Source: Cinnamomum chago
Taxonomy: Eukaryota > Streptophyta > Magnoliopsida > Laurales > Lauraceae
Reading direction: 5' to 3'
Assembly: GCA_038049695.1 (NCBI GenBank)
Contig: CP142451.1
Location: forward strand, 9,112,001-9,176,000
Length of the DNA: 64,000 nt
The notes under the pieces are model-generated. The model did not search any database, had not been told where the DNA came from, and saw only the letters and a program-made list of their open reading frames with translations. Shown here piece after piece: positions 38,101 to 48,863 of this stretch (its first letter is position 1; each line of letters starts with the position of its first letter). The position numbers and the translations under genes were made by a program.

Positions 38101-41100
38101 CATTTACATTTGGGTGTTCCTTATAAGCTCAGCCTCTCCGCCTTTATGCTACAAAAGGTAACTGCATTTATTCTGAAGATGAGGCTGCTAGGTCTTTTCA
38201 CCTAGAAATTGTTGAATTTTTTTATTTTTTTTTTAATGTTAGAAATTGTTGAAGTTTGTTCAGAAATAATACTTTATCAAAATATATTTATTTTTTTCTT
38301 TTATTATCAGACTGTATCAAGAATTGCTACTACCTAAAAATACTGAGACAGCTTTTGTTGTAAAAAGATTATTCCAAGAAAATTAGCACAAGTTACTCTA
38401 AGATATGACGCAAACTGGCCTTGGGTATGCCAGAACTTGCATGCAAAATCCCAAAACTTAGTTGAATTACACATCCATACACAATGAAATAAGGGAGATG
38501 CATTGAACCCTAGTTGCCATATTTTTAAAGACAAATTTTGAGAAAATAATAATAATAATAATAACAGGATGTCAAGCCCTATTGTGTTCTTTTATACTGT
38601 TTCCAAGAAAGGCCAAAGCCCTAGACAGCATCAAACCATGAAAAGCAGGCGAGGTGTTTAAATTTCAACAATCAAAAACATAATAAAGGGAAAATATCCA
38701 TACCACCCCTGATGCATAGGTGAAAACTAAAACCAAGCATAAATCCATAATTGATCAAATCAAAATAGGACTGAGCCATCAGACCCATTGGCTAGGGATG
38801 CCCAGAGTTAGAGACATGCACACGCCTGGGAATCGTACACATGCACCTCTCATGCAACCTACCAATGGATAATATCCCTTTGTGTGCAAACTGTGGGTAT
38901 TCACTTTAGCCAACCCCTCACATCTTTCTATCTTTCTTGGATCTTTTGAACTTGACCAAATAATCCTCAGGCACTTGTAACCAGAGTCAAACTGGATGTC
39001 ATGCAGATGATTATTTTCGGCTCTTCCATTTTAAGCAGAAATACAAGGAAGGCCACTGCAACTTCAAGTTGCATGGTAAGTAATTGTCTAGGGGGAAAAA
39101 ACTTAATCCCATTTCCTTAACGATAACCAAAAATTACAGCCATAATCTAGATATCATTACTTCTTAAGTATTGTAGGATGACAATAATTATGTTCAGTGT
39201 TGTCTGACACATTAATCTAGATGATAGTACCACTAATTTGTGGCCATAAAACAGACAATTGAAAAGAAGTCTATCAGTGATATAAATGAGAAAAAATTGG
39301 AAGATTAGGATCGTCCAACCAGCATGACTTCTAGGCTCTACACCAATATTCTGGACATACACCAAATGCACAGTGCATGAGTTGCTGCCTGTAACTCTTT
39401 ATGAGTTCTACAGTACTGTATTGTAGGTGAAGTAATGGCAATACCTAAACAATAGCTAGAAGTTCCTTAATTTGATGCAACCAATAAAAAGAGCGTGCAT
39501 AATGTCAGAGATCACATTGAAGTTCATAGGAAGGTATCTATAAGTAAATGTGACAGAAATTTGGAGCATAATAAATTAAAACATCTGGCACTAAGTACTG
39601 TACAAAATATAAAAGGCCAACTCGCACAGAGATGTACAAGGAGAAGGAACTAATGATACCTCCAAAAGCTTCCCTTCCTGCAGAAATTGCTCGTACCTGC
39701 CAAACAAATTCAAGAAAATTACAAGAAACTTAATAAAAATAACCAAAGTATTGATGGTGGCAAATAAACAAGGAGAAAACATTAGCCCAAAACCATACCT
39801 TGAGGAAAAAATTTGTAAAATCTCTGACATCAATGCTACCTAAAGTATCAGCTTTGATTCAAGGCCATAGGATAAGTAGATTCGTTTATTGTGGGAAGGA
39901 ATTCTTTGTAACTTTTTCATATTCCCAGCATTTCATTCTGGGGCATTGGTACGTGGAGAAATACATGTGTAGGGAGTCAGAAAGTCAGATACATTTTATG
40001 GGTATAGTAGAGAATATCTCATACAAAGCATATCATTGTCACCGTTGGCATCATCATTATCACCAAAGTAGTTTATTCCAAGTCTATATTGTTAAACGGC
40101 CCCTTCCCCTAGTTCCCTGAACTAGTAACTCAATACCTCTCTAGTCTTATGTATGCCTGCCCAAACCATCTTTAGATGAATGAACCGTTGCTCCAAGAAA
40201 GATACTGTTTGTTCCTATCATCAACTACATCTCAGCAGTCTTATCATTTGGATTATTCAAGACAACCGTTCACTAGATAATTTCTTTCTTCATTGTACAC
40301 TTGGTCGGGTTTAGGCCAAAAACTGGTTTTCGTGGATTTACTCCCATAATACTTTATTTGAGCTTGGAATTAAAGGAGACTAGCTATTTTTGCCTACCCT
40401 TTTATACAGTATAGGTCAAAAGGCCACTGTTTAAGTGGGGATTTGTACTTCAAATGCTTCAATTATACTACTACTGGATATATTTTTCATGTTCTTCTCA
40501 TTTGTATTTCCTAAAATTGGTGCCAGCGAGCTGCAATGGGAATTGAGAACGAGAAGCTTGAATATTCCTTGTGGGTCATCTAGAAATGTTGGATGTGATT
40601 CACTAATTTACATATCAGACACAACACCATGTAGCATTCTTCATTCTTTGTGAATTCTCCTATGACTAATTAAAACCTTGGTTTTAAAGTAGATAAAAAG
40701 TATTATCAGGCTTTAAAAAAAAAAGTTACATCAAGTCCAAGAATCTTGAGATCTGCCAAATGGGACATCTCAATCTCATACAGATATTGCATATGACAAA
40801 TGTGCCAGCCCATTTACTCCTGCCAACCAACTTAGGTTTATGGCTTAATTCAATGTTTTCTTTAGTTTTACAAATGCTTTTGTAAGGAGTAGATTAGATT
40901 CATTTGGGGGGGGAATCAGAATCATCAGTTGAACAAAAACAATCAATTAAGATGTTTATAGAGAAAGTATAAGAAGATCTGCATCAACGAAGAAAGAAGA
41001 AGAAGATGAAGAAAGAAGAAGAAGGAGGCAATGTGGGTGGAAGAGATGAGTAGTACTGACTGGGAGAGCTCGGTGGGGGAGAGAACATTGGCGGGGCGGA

Positions 41101-41232
41101 GACTGGAGCAGATCCAATCGAGGAGAGGGCGAGCTTCCTCGTACTGAAACGGCCATTCGAAGCTGTCTGGATCCAGCGATTCATGCCCTTGGTAACCCAA
41201 TTCACCCAAAACCCCACAAAGCCTTCCACCGC

Positions 41233-41236
<4 letters not shown>
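20740..41236 (-). CDS. AUG3: HAUS augmin-like complex subunit 3, complete, 18 coding exons
   Basis: Exons on the minus strand: 41236-41061, 39696-39660, 37874-37771, 37143-36948, 36348-36282, 35990-35887, 33445-33361, 32670-32613, 31048-30917, 30535-30466, 28030-27973, 27875-27820, 25357-25205, 24804-24693, 24578-24437, 23477-23402, 22048-21953, 20868-20740. All introns are GT-AG and all phases match, giving 1851 nt and 616 residues, close to the 617 I recall for Arabidopsis AUG3. Diagnostic stretches are [20 protein letters not shown] near the start, [21 protein letters not shown] and [16 protein letters not shown]; the rest is mostly coiled coil. Augmin recruits gamma-tubulin to existing microtubules to nucleate branches in the spindle and phragmoplast. 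The start is the ATG at 41236; the in-frame GA-repeat extension upstream has no ATG. No exon is damaged despite the TE-loaded introns, so the gene is probably functional. Confidence 0.97.
26321..27431. mobile_element. Non-autonomous hAT transposon, 1111 bp, in AUG3 intron 12
   Basis: A perfect 8-bp direct repeat ACAGAGAG (26313-26320 and 27432-27439) flanks short inverted ends CAGGAAAGGAG (left) and CAAGGATGGAG (right, reverse complement). Just inside both ends is a GTGGGGGCAA-like motif, as in many plant hAT/MITE families. No transposase remains. It lies between coding exons 12 and 13 of AUG3 and leaves their splice sites intact. Confidence 0.8.
29613..29770 (+). repeat. Isolated hAT-like terminus in AUG3 intron 10
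   Basis: CTATGATTTCTAGATATGG here matches the end of the hAT element at 11322 (CTATGATACCCAGATACGG) at most positions and is followed by GGGACAC-type repeats. The other end and a target duplication were not found. Confidence 0.35.
29988..30172. repeat. Tandem duplication of about 90 bp in AUG3 intron 10
   Basis: The unit beginning with AGGGTACA and ending near GGGATCCCCAAA occurs twice back to back (about 29988-30083 and 30084-30172) with scattered differences. Confidence 0.75.
31090..31165 (+). repeat. tRNA-like SINE head in AUG3 intron 8
   Basis: TAGCTCAGCCGGTTAGGGC matches a pol III A box and GGAGTTCGAGTG matches a B box, about 30 bp apart as in tRNA-derived SINEs. An A-rich stretch follows. 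No acceptor-stem pairing, so it is not a tRNA gene. It lies about 40 bp upstream of the exon 9 splice acceptor. Confidence 0.55.
32058..32109. repeat. (CT)n microsatellite in AUG3 intron 8
   Basis: Uninterrupted CT run of about 50 bp, followed by A-rich DNA. Confidence 0.95.
33285..33356. repeat. Compound T / GT / GA microsatellite next to AUG3 exon 7
   Basis: Poly-T, then GT repeats, then GA repeats, ending a few bases from the exon 7 donor at 33360-33359. Confidence 0.9.
33709..35367 (+). mobile_element. Probable solo Ty3/gypsy LTR in AUG3 intron 6
   Basis: The segment starts TGATAAGTGCATAATT and ends GTGTGCA. Its 3' part (GTGGGATCGACCTCGTACTTA, then CTTGCGAGTTTTAA) is the conserved LTR end seen in plant gypsy elements just before the primer site. 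A TATAAATA box lies near 34326. No internal coding region is attached. The flanking pentamers (TGCAT and TGCTA) do not match exactly, so the outer limits are uncertain. Confidence 0.6.
36675..36712 (+). repeat. RTE-LINE-like 3' tail in AUG3 intron 4
   Basis: GATGGGATAAGGTTTTGATGATGAC resembles the 3' terminus of the better preserved copy near 52450-52480. Only the tail is recognisable. Confidence 0.4.
37251..37500 (-). repeat. Two extra, decayed copies of the 5' half of AUG3 exon 4
   Basis: The segment from the exon 4 acceptor through [17 protein letters not shown] (exon copy about 37074-37143) recurs at about 37251-37325 and 37386-37460, inside intron 3. The flanks, with GACATGCATCACT and AAGAACT motifs, are repeated too, so this is a genomic tandem duplication of exon plus neighbouring intron. 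In copy 2 the acceptor AG is GG but the frame is open to a stop after LQSQ. Copy 3 has lost the AG and carries an internal TAG. Neither extra copy should be spliced in normally. Confidence 0.88.

Positions 41237-41295
<59 letters not shown>
41237..41295. repeat. (CT)n/(GA)n microsatellite abutting the AUG3 start codon
   Basis: About 58 bp, GA on the coding strand, running directly into the ATG at 41236. It would form the last part of the AUG3 5' UTR. Confidence 0.95.
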
Positions 41296-41298
<3 letters not shown>

Positions 41299-41396
41299 CG
41301 ATCGATCGAAAGCTCAAACAAGGAGAGGATGCTGCTGCTTGGGCAAAGGATCAGAACAAGAAGAATGAAAGATGTGATTTTTTTCTTCTGCTTGCT

Positions 41397-41407
41397 GGGC
41401 CGTTGGA
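41397..41407 (-). promoter_or_regulatory. MSA-like mitotic element upstream of AUG3
   Basis: The minus strand reads TCCAACGGCCC, 10 of 11 positions of the M-phase-specific activator consensus YCYAACGGYYA bound by three-repeat MYB factors. It lies about 160 bp upstream of the ATG. It overlaps a TGGGCC site II-type box on the other strand. A mitotic promoter element fits the role of augmin; function is inferred. Confidence 0.45.
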
Positions 41408-41658
41408 TATGGAGAGTAGAGGGAGGGATGGATGGATTTTTGGGCCGGCCGAATGGCGGGGAAGGTGTTTGAGTAAATGACGCGCGATCCACGTGATTTA
41501 GGGTGTTCATGGGCTGGTTTCGGATTTTGGGTTTTAAATTCGGTGTGGCATTGGACCTAAGATTTTGGCTCATTAATGTTTGGGCCAAGATTGGACTAAG
41601 TGATAGAAAGATCTAGGCCAAGCCCCGCCCGGCTAGAATAAATTGTGTTGTAATTTGG

Positions 41659-41838
41659 TTTTTTTTTTTTTTTTTTTTGGCTATCGAAGGTTCCCAATCC
41701 TTTAGGGTTAGACTAGTCGGGCCCAAAGGGAAGTTGTGTAAACTCCTTTTGTAGTCCTAGTGTGGTAATGCAGTTTCAAACATACAACCTCCGGCCTTCG
41801 TTTGCAAACCGTAGTCCTGAGCCAACTGAACTACCCAT
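41659..41838 (-). mobile_element. tRNA-derived SINE, about 180 bp
   Basis: The minus strand starts GGGTAGTTCAGTTGGCTCAG (A box) and has a B-box-like GTATGTTTGAAAC about 40 bp further on. It ends in a 20-base poly-A (poly-T on the plus strand, 41659-41678). This is the layout of a pol III SINE. No target duplication was identified. Confidence 0.65.
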
Positions 41839-42912
41839 TCGAATTGATTTAGTGATTAATTTTGCTAAAATAAGTGAGAGAAAAAGGATGGCTGGCATGG
41901 CCAATTGATTAACTGGGTGAGCTCAGGCGTATCATGTTTGATGTGGGTCAGGCTTGGTCCATGCGCTTAGAGTCGGGCGAAGCCTGTATATGCCTTAGTC
42001 CAAGCCAACCGACCCATGAACACACCTGGCTGGTGCGAGTGGATCTGTCTTGCTCTCCCTTATGCTCAAATGAACTTTATTTATTTATTTATAATTTTAC
42101 TAATATATAGGCTACTAGCCATAGAGTGATATTTTGAATATTTGCTTGTGAAACAAGGTGCCCACACCATTCAGCGATGAGTGTGTGTTGGCATTCAAAA
42201 GAACTATTTATTTACATAAAATAAAGAGTAATTGAATTACTAGGGTAATTATCTGTATTTCTATTTCACTAATTTTACTTTTCATGAAAACGGAGTTTAT
42301 TTTAGTCATTTTTTTATATTAATTTTTTTTTTATATTCAGTTTTAACCACTTTTTAAAATAAAGCTAAGTTAAAGCCCGTGTAATGCACAAGTTAAATTG
42401 CAAGTAAATTAAAGAATAAAATAAAATTATTATCAAATTAAATACTAATTAATAAAAAATACATGGTTTGATTGAATGATAAACTGGCTTTAGACAATCC
42501 TTCGCCCAGTCTAACCCAACCCACACCCACCCCATCCAAAATATCCCCCTTTCGTGAAGATTCTGTCAAGTTCGACTGATGGCCTTGTGGCATTCACCTC
42601 GAAAGTGGGTCCCACTACACGATCCTTCCAGTTCTTCACCCACCAAGTCACTCTCCCTTGTATCAAGAACGTTCACCACTACAGTCTTCACTTACCATTT
42701 ACTACACGTTGCACGTCCACAGACCCTTGCATGACACATGTATCCACACACCCAACACTAGGCACTAGATCATCAACAACCACCCTCCCAAGAAGAAACA
42801 ATAAAGCAACAAACACTTGGTTTTACAAACTATACCTTTAAGCCTTTTACCTCTACATTCACAGAAGTTAAAGAAACCGAAAGATTCGAAGTTTGAACGG
42901 TGAAAAAAAACA
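41839..42912. other. Intergenic region and presumed H2B.8 promoter
   Basis: AT-rich sequence with no coding potential. No canonical histone octamer (CGCGGATC) or clear TATA box was seen close to the histone start. Confidence 0.45.
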
Positions 42913-43728
42913 ATGGCTCCAAAGCGCTCTGTTAGAGTAGTAGGCAGCAGCTTCGTGAGAAAGACCACAACAGAGAAAGTTGTCCAAGAGACCATCAATG
43001 TCACAGCCGCTGTGTTCGACCCCAACAACACAGAAGAGGAAGTAGAAGAGCTAAATGATAGTCTTCCCACCCCCACAACCAAAAAAGTAATAGTAGTTGA
43101 AGGACCAACCCAAACAAGTGTGACTACTCCTCAAGAAGAAGAAAATGACACAAAAGAAAGTACCCCACATTCTCAAGAAGAAGAATATGACACAACAGAA
43201 AGTACCCCACATCCTCAAGAAGAAGAAAATGACACAACAGAAAGTATCCCACCACAAGTAGAGAATCCTCCACCCCCAACAACAACAACAATAGAAGAGA
43301 AGGTGAATAAGGAGAAGAAGAAGGAGAAGAAGAGGAGGAAGAAGAGGAGGAAGGAAGGGGTTGAGGTGGGGTACAAGAGGTATGTGTTTATGGTGTTGAA
43401 GCAGGTGCACCCGGGCATGGGGATCTCGTCCAATGCCATGACAGTGTTTAATGGGCTCATGAACGACATGTTTGAAAAGCTGGCAGCGGAAGCCAGCAAT
43501 CTGTGTCTGTACACGAAGAGGGCGACTATGACGTCGAGGGAGATACAAGGAGCAGTGAGGCTGGTGTTGCCTGGTGAGCTTGGGAAGCATGCAATTGCAG
43601 AGGGGACTAAGGCTGTCACCAATTATGATGGGTCAGGCCCAAATGACTCGGTCCGTAGTGGCAGATTAGGCCCAAGTGGCCCGGTCCACGATAACTGGTC
43701 AGGTCAAACTGACCTTAGTCCATTGTGA
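42913..43728 (+). CDS. H2B.8: Histone H2B.8-type variant with long disordered N-terminus; C-terminus altered by LTR insertion
   Basis: One intronless frame of 271 residues, starting at an ATG in good context (AACAATGGC). Residues about 1-150 form a low-complexity, Glu/Thr/Pro-rich tail that begins MAPKRS, holds three 14-residue repeats (about 73-114) and ends in a Lys/Arg-rich block. Residues about 154-238 are an H2B histone fold: [20 protein letters not shown], then [11 protein letters not shown] and [19 protein letters not shown]. This matches the H2B.8 (HTB8, also called H2B.S) variant of flowering plants, known in Arabidopsis to compact sperm chromatin through its disordered tail. From residue 239 the sequence is encoded by a solo LTR (43626-44165), so the final 33 residues are foreign. 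Without the insertion the frame would end at a TAG at 44199-44201, giving 247 residues; Arabidopsis HTB8 is about 243. The fold itself is undamaged. Confidence 0.92.
   Translation: MAPKRSVRVVGSSFVRKTTTEKVVQETINVTAAVFDPNNTEEEVEELNDSLPTPTTKKVIVVEGPTQTSVTTPQEEENDTKESTPHSQEEEYDTTESTPHPQEEENDTTESIPPQVENPPPPTTTTIEEKVNKEKKKEKKRRKKRRKEGVEVGYKRYVFMVLKQVHPGMGISSNAMTVFNGLMNDMFEKLAAEASNLCLYTKRATMTSREIQGAVRLVLPGELGKHAIAEGTKAVTNYDGSGPNDSVRSGRLGPSGPVHDNWSGQTDLSPL
43129..43254 (+). repeat. Three 42-bp tandem repeats in the H2B.8 tail
   Basis: Each unit encodes 14 residues of the form P/S-QEEE-N/Y-DT-T/K-ES-T/I-P-H/P. The copies are in frame and nearly identical, so repeat number can change without breaking the gene. 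Confidence 0.95.
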
Positions 43729-44165
43729 GCCCGGGTCGTCATCTACTCGTTAAGGGCCGGGTTCGGATCCACTGAAGGAAGAAGTCATCATGTCGTTTCA
43801 CCTACCTGCTTTTACCAATTCCCGCGGAGGAAATCTTATATGCTCATCTGTTGAGGAGAGTTCGGAAGACTCCACTAGACTGAAGCGTACATCATTGGAG
43901 ATCCCTGGAGAATCTCCCCATCCGTTGGAGAAAGAGTATAAAAGGAGGAGTCCTAGCAAAGGAAAGGAGATCTCTCGAATTCTACACCTCATTATTGTAT
44001 CTGACTACTTTGTAATCTCCTCCCCAGAGCAATAAAGCAATCACTTGAAGTGGACGTAGGTCATCCAAACCGAACCACTATAAACTCTCTCTCTCTTCAT
44101 TAACTTTCACATTTATTACATATCACTTGACCGGTGGTGCCCGAAACCACTTTTTGGCATCATCA
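43626..44165 (+). mobile_element. Solo LTR, 540 bp, inserted in the H2B.8 coding end
   Basis: Begins TGATG and ends CATCA. It is flanked by a perfect 5-bp target duplication AATTA (43621-43625 and 44166-44170). A TATAAAAG box at 43937-43944 and AATAAA at 44031-44036 lie in the order expected of an LTR transcribed on the plus strand. The 3' part (GTGGACGTAGGTCATCC, then CCGAACCACTATAAA) resembles plant Ty3/gypsy LTRs. There is no internal region or second LTR, so it is a solo LTR left by recombination. It has the same orientation as the histone gene and may now supply its polyadenylation signal. Confidence 0.93.
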
Positions 44166-44201
44166 AATTACATGACCAATGACCGGGCAACATCCCCATA
44201 G
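44166..44201 (+). pseudogene. Displaced native C-terminal codons of H2B.8
   Basis: After the second AATTA the original frame resumes and encodes the displaced tail MTNDRATSP followed by TAG at 44199-44201. It is separated from the rest of the gene by the solo LTR and is no longer in the open frame. Confidence 0.85.
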
Positions 44202-45808
44202 TGGCCTTCTGTAGAGATTTATGCAATTTCTAGTTTGTGATGAATCTCACTCTCTCTGTCTCTAGGTTTTTTTGGATATGGGAATTGTGGCCTTCTATTT
44301 TGCTGTTAGTTGAAAGAAGGTTCCTGAAATTGGGTTTACTTTGTAAGGTTGTGGTTCAAGGGTATTGTTGTATTTAATGTGAGTAGTGCATGGGTGTATG
44401 TGATTATGTTTCTGGACCAAGTGTACTTCGGGACCGTTTGGGTTGCTTGGAAATTATTTACACGTAAATGGAGGTAATGATTTTGTAGAACCTGAATTAA
44501 CCTCAAGTGACTCATTAAATTATTTACCAAATAAAGTGACTGATTATATGTTCTGTGAAATTCAAACCACTTGTATCAAAATTTATGTGTTGATAATTTC
44601 CTTTGAAATGATCATTTTTTCTTAATTTCCTTCCAATATGATTGTATTGATTTTCTTTTCCACTTTGAATGTTTATTGATCATTATCTTCTCTTGCTTTA
44701 ATCAGAAGCCTAAAGAATAACATATGTTATATATTAGTACTTTTAGAATCTATATTATATTATTTTTCTCATTTGTTTTTCCTACTAATTGCTACTTTTC
44801 TATCATGTGTTTTTTCTACTAATAGCTACTTTTTTTTTTTTTTTGGCAAAAGGTAGGATAAATGGTTCTCACCTCAAGTGGTGGTCAAAACACCTTTTTC
44901 TATAATGAGAAAGATTTTATCTAATCGCAATTAGGTGGCATTTAACCATTTAATAAGTAATTTCTCCTTACATGTCTTTCACCATTTTACTCCAAGCACA
45001 GTGGAGAATCACTGCTAGGAAAATATGGTGAATTTCCCCAAGGGGATTTTTCACCTTGAAATTTCTCTTCTACTGGGAAGAGATGGTACATTTCCCCAAA
45101 GAGGATTCCTCACCTCGAAATTTCTCTCTTTCATTTCTCCACCTAGTGAACAATTGTTTCCATTCAGGGAGCAATGGGGGTACCAAAAGATGAGCAGAGT
45201 TGAATGCCGGTTTTTATTTTGATGGTAACCAAATTAACAATGTTGGCTTCAGATGATGTTTCTAAAAGATTGCTTGTTTTAAGAATGTTTACTACAGAAA
45301 GGCTCATTATACACCATTCACCAACAAAACAAATCATGTCTGAAGAAGATTAATTCTCTCTACCTTTGCAGCGGTACAAGTAGAACAGCATCACCATTGC
45401 GAAAAAAAGAGGTTGCACTAGTGATACAAAGAACTACATTGAAGAATCAAAGAACTTTTAGTAATAAAAAATAGTTCTTCCTTACAGTATACAAAATTGT
45501 ATGAACGATAGAATGAAACAATGGAAAATCTGAATACATGTAACTTGTTCAAAGTATAATAAGCACATAAAGCTTCAATAAATTTAACCACCTCATTTTT
45601 ATCCCTTCTTTTTGTTACTTTTATTATAAGAATCTCAAGTCTCTTCAAGGGAGCCTGCTAACCTCAACAGAGAGAGTTGCCATTTGAATGGTAACCATCA
45701 CCCAGCAGCCATCACCTGCAAGAAAGCTCAGTTTTGAGCCCCCTAAAAACTGTACCATCTCCAAACATCACCATGTAAATCATCAACTCTATCATCTCCC
45801 CAGTGTAA
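44202..45808. other. Intergenic region between H2B.8 and the ArfGAP gene
   Basis: AT-rich. Two imperfect copies of a CCCC-AAGAGGATT-C-TCACCTCGAAATTTCTCT block lie at about 45030-45070 and 45090-45130. No coding sequence. The ArfGAP 3' UTR should occupy the right end. Confidence 0.45.
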
Positions 45809-48789
45809 TCAATCCCATCCAGCCCACTCACTCTTACTATGGGAATTCTTAGGTACATCATGCCCTTCCCCTTCTCTTCCCTTGGCAGAAGAAGCTACAG
45901 GACTACCCGAATCCCAGTCATCCCATCCTTTGAAGGATGAGTTGCTGCCTTTATTCTCCTGACATGGTCCGCCATTACCACAAGGAACCGCGGTTTCTAA
46001 TCGATGATGAATGTATGGTTCTGTGCTATAATCGGTTCCATCTCTTGCATATTCCTCCATCTTCTCAGATGCCATTGCCATCACACCTCTCATGATTCCC
46101 CAAGTCATATGTCCAAGCTCTGAAGTCCTTGAAGTTACCACATTAACAGTGTCATTCACCTTATCATCATATCCAGCTTCCATTACCTGCCAAATATTCA
46201 TAACATGTTCCACGTGATTTGTGCTATATATTTTATTTTTGAAAGGTGATTTGTGATATATTATTAGAGAGAAATTATTATATAGTTTCACTGTCCCGGA
46301 ATAGTAAGTGTGATTCAGTTAACAAAAACTCTACTGTATGCCTGCATCCCATCACATTAGACCTTACATCAATACTGCCACCTTCAAATTGTTACAGCCA
46401 TGAATCCTGCAAATCAGAGTAATCTTCTGTTTGATCGAAGTCACTTCTTCATATAATGATCCCACTTTTCATTTTGTGGGTGAGAAAGATCATTTCAATG
46501 TAGTGGTGAATATTACTCTGATCTGAGTCGAACTCTGGTCGATAGAGAAATTAGAGAGAGGGTCAGTTTGTTCCAAGGTCTAATTGGACAAGAAATGGAC
46601 CCTGCAATGCAGATTTTACACGTCTATGATCATAACTGGACATATTGGCTCGGGTAAAATAATCATCATTCATTTTCCAAAGGACTTGTAGCCACTCTTA
46701 TGTAGAACCAGAGACAAGTTTATATACCATATCCGACAGTCAAATATTGTAAAGTGATTCAATCCCATTGTAGTTAAAGAGTAATCAAACAAAGTAGAAA
46801 AAATGACAATGCAGCCTCTCACTAATCTATGGGTACAATTTCTGTTGTTGGACCTGCAATGCAGGGATTAAATATTTTGAGACCCAATTAAAAGGTTTAA
46901 GTCTGGATAAAATAGAAACATAAGCTATATGGCCAACGTAATGTACGTAGCTGTCTAGATAGATGGCGCTTGTGCAATTACCTTGGAAGTTAGCTCTTTG
47001 GTACCAGCTTGGACAGCATTAGCTGCAGACTGAACAGCAGATGTTGCAACAAAAGAAAATCGACCTAGGCCCTGATGACACAATGAAAACAACAGAAAAT
47101 ACAATCAGAATTAAGATCGTATTGTTCTCTGCTCCATAAACAACTCAGAGCAGTAGCTTGTTATAGAGAAAGAACTGTATAAAGAATAAAAAACATTCTT
47201 GTTTTTATAAATATTACTGATCTAGAAAAGGAGAAAACCAAGAATCTGAAATGACTAGATTGGTTGTCAATGGATTCCACCTGTTGTGAAGTCCCACATC
47301 GCCTATGTCCTGAGTTGGACATGTCTTCATATACCTGTTTGGGCCTTCCACCTATCAGCTTAAGCTTTTGGGTTGGTATATGGTTTCTTATATGGGCTAC
47401 TATCGTTCTTGTGTAGCCCATGTGGCAGGCCCGTCCATAAAATCCGTTGGGCCTGCACATGAGGGGGAATGTTTCATATACCTATTTGGGCCTTCCAACT
47501 ATCAGCTAAAGTTGTTGGTTTGGTAAACAGAAGATTGTCCACCCATAAAAGACCATAATGAGAGGACAAGTTCATCTACGGCCAGTGGTGAATTACTAAA
47601 TATCTCTATGTTGGTGAATTCTTACAAACCCATACAAGACCATAATGAGAGGACAAGATCAATGGATAGGTAATTGACAACAACCTTCAACACATGTAAA
47701 TATGACAATCTCTTCATCATCATATTCAAAACAGGGCTAAGTTGTACAATCTATACTTCCTCTCAAACTTAGAAGAAAAAAAAAAGAAAGAAAGAAAAAA
47801 CCACTAAACTCACCTCAAACTAGTGCAAACTAAAAGTACTCTCTCTCTAAAAAAAAAATGGCTGGGGTCAGGTCAAGTTGAGTCAAGTCCCTACATGGTG
47901 ACCAGGCATTTTTGGCAAGATAATGTCCCCCATTCCTCTTACGGTAAAAAACATCCATGTAGTGTGTATCACCCAATGCACTCCCAGCATAAGAAACTTG
48001 AAAACAAGCAGAGAGCATTTTAGGAGTGTGAAAATAAGTAAAACTTCTGCATTTACCTTGTCTGTTCCACTTCCTCTGCTTTGTCAGTACGAATATGCGA
48101 GGTTTTCATTTCATGCAAAATTTGTGGGCCCTTGTGACTTGCCTATCTAAAATCTAAACCACAACAATGCTATAATATCATCATCTAGAAAAAGGCTATA
48201 TGCAATAACCCCGTGCACAACCCCGTCCACTAGGAAGAGGTTTGAGATTGGAGGAGGGGTAATTGAAGACATGGGTTTGGGGGTAGAGGTGAAATTGGGG
48301 CAAGTACTTTGTTGATCAGGAGGTGGGTGGGTTTTGAAGGAGAGATGTTGGGCTTTGATAAGGACTCAAGACTGTTTGGATTGAGGGATGCCTCTACTAG
48401 TAAAAACAAGGAGGATTTCTTACCTCTCAAAATCTTTAAATACATGATCAGGGTGCTGAATTGATGAAGTAGGAGGAGAAGAAGAATAAATGGGGTTTAG
48501 AGATAAGAGAGAGGTTAGAGGGGGTCTCCATTTCCTTCCTCTATGAAATAAAGAGAACCAAAGTGAAAAGGAGAGTGCGGTTTTTTAAGGGATAAAGCCG
48601 GGGAAATGTGTGTGATTGATCTAAACATGTGGGCCACCTTTGGTTTGTAATTTGTGGTCTTATGGGATCCCCATCCCTCAAGACGGGTGAGGTTTGAAGA
48701 GAGATCTTTGATGTGCCTCTTGCTTTTGAAGAAAGGGATTTAGGATATGGGGTTTTGATGGGTGTAGTGTGTACTGTGGAAGGTGAGCT

Positions 48790-48863
<74 letters not shown>

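Noticed and set aside
41234-41317. In-frame N-terminal extension of AUG3 made of Arg-Glu repeats from the GA tract
   Set aside because: The upstream codon at 41317 is TTG, not ATG, and the family starts at the Met at 41236.
43051-43622. Long minus-strand frames over the histone gene
   Set aside because: Shadows of the H2B.8 coding sequence.
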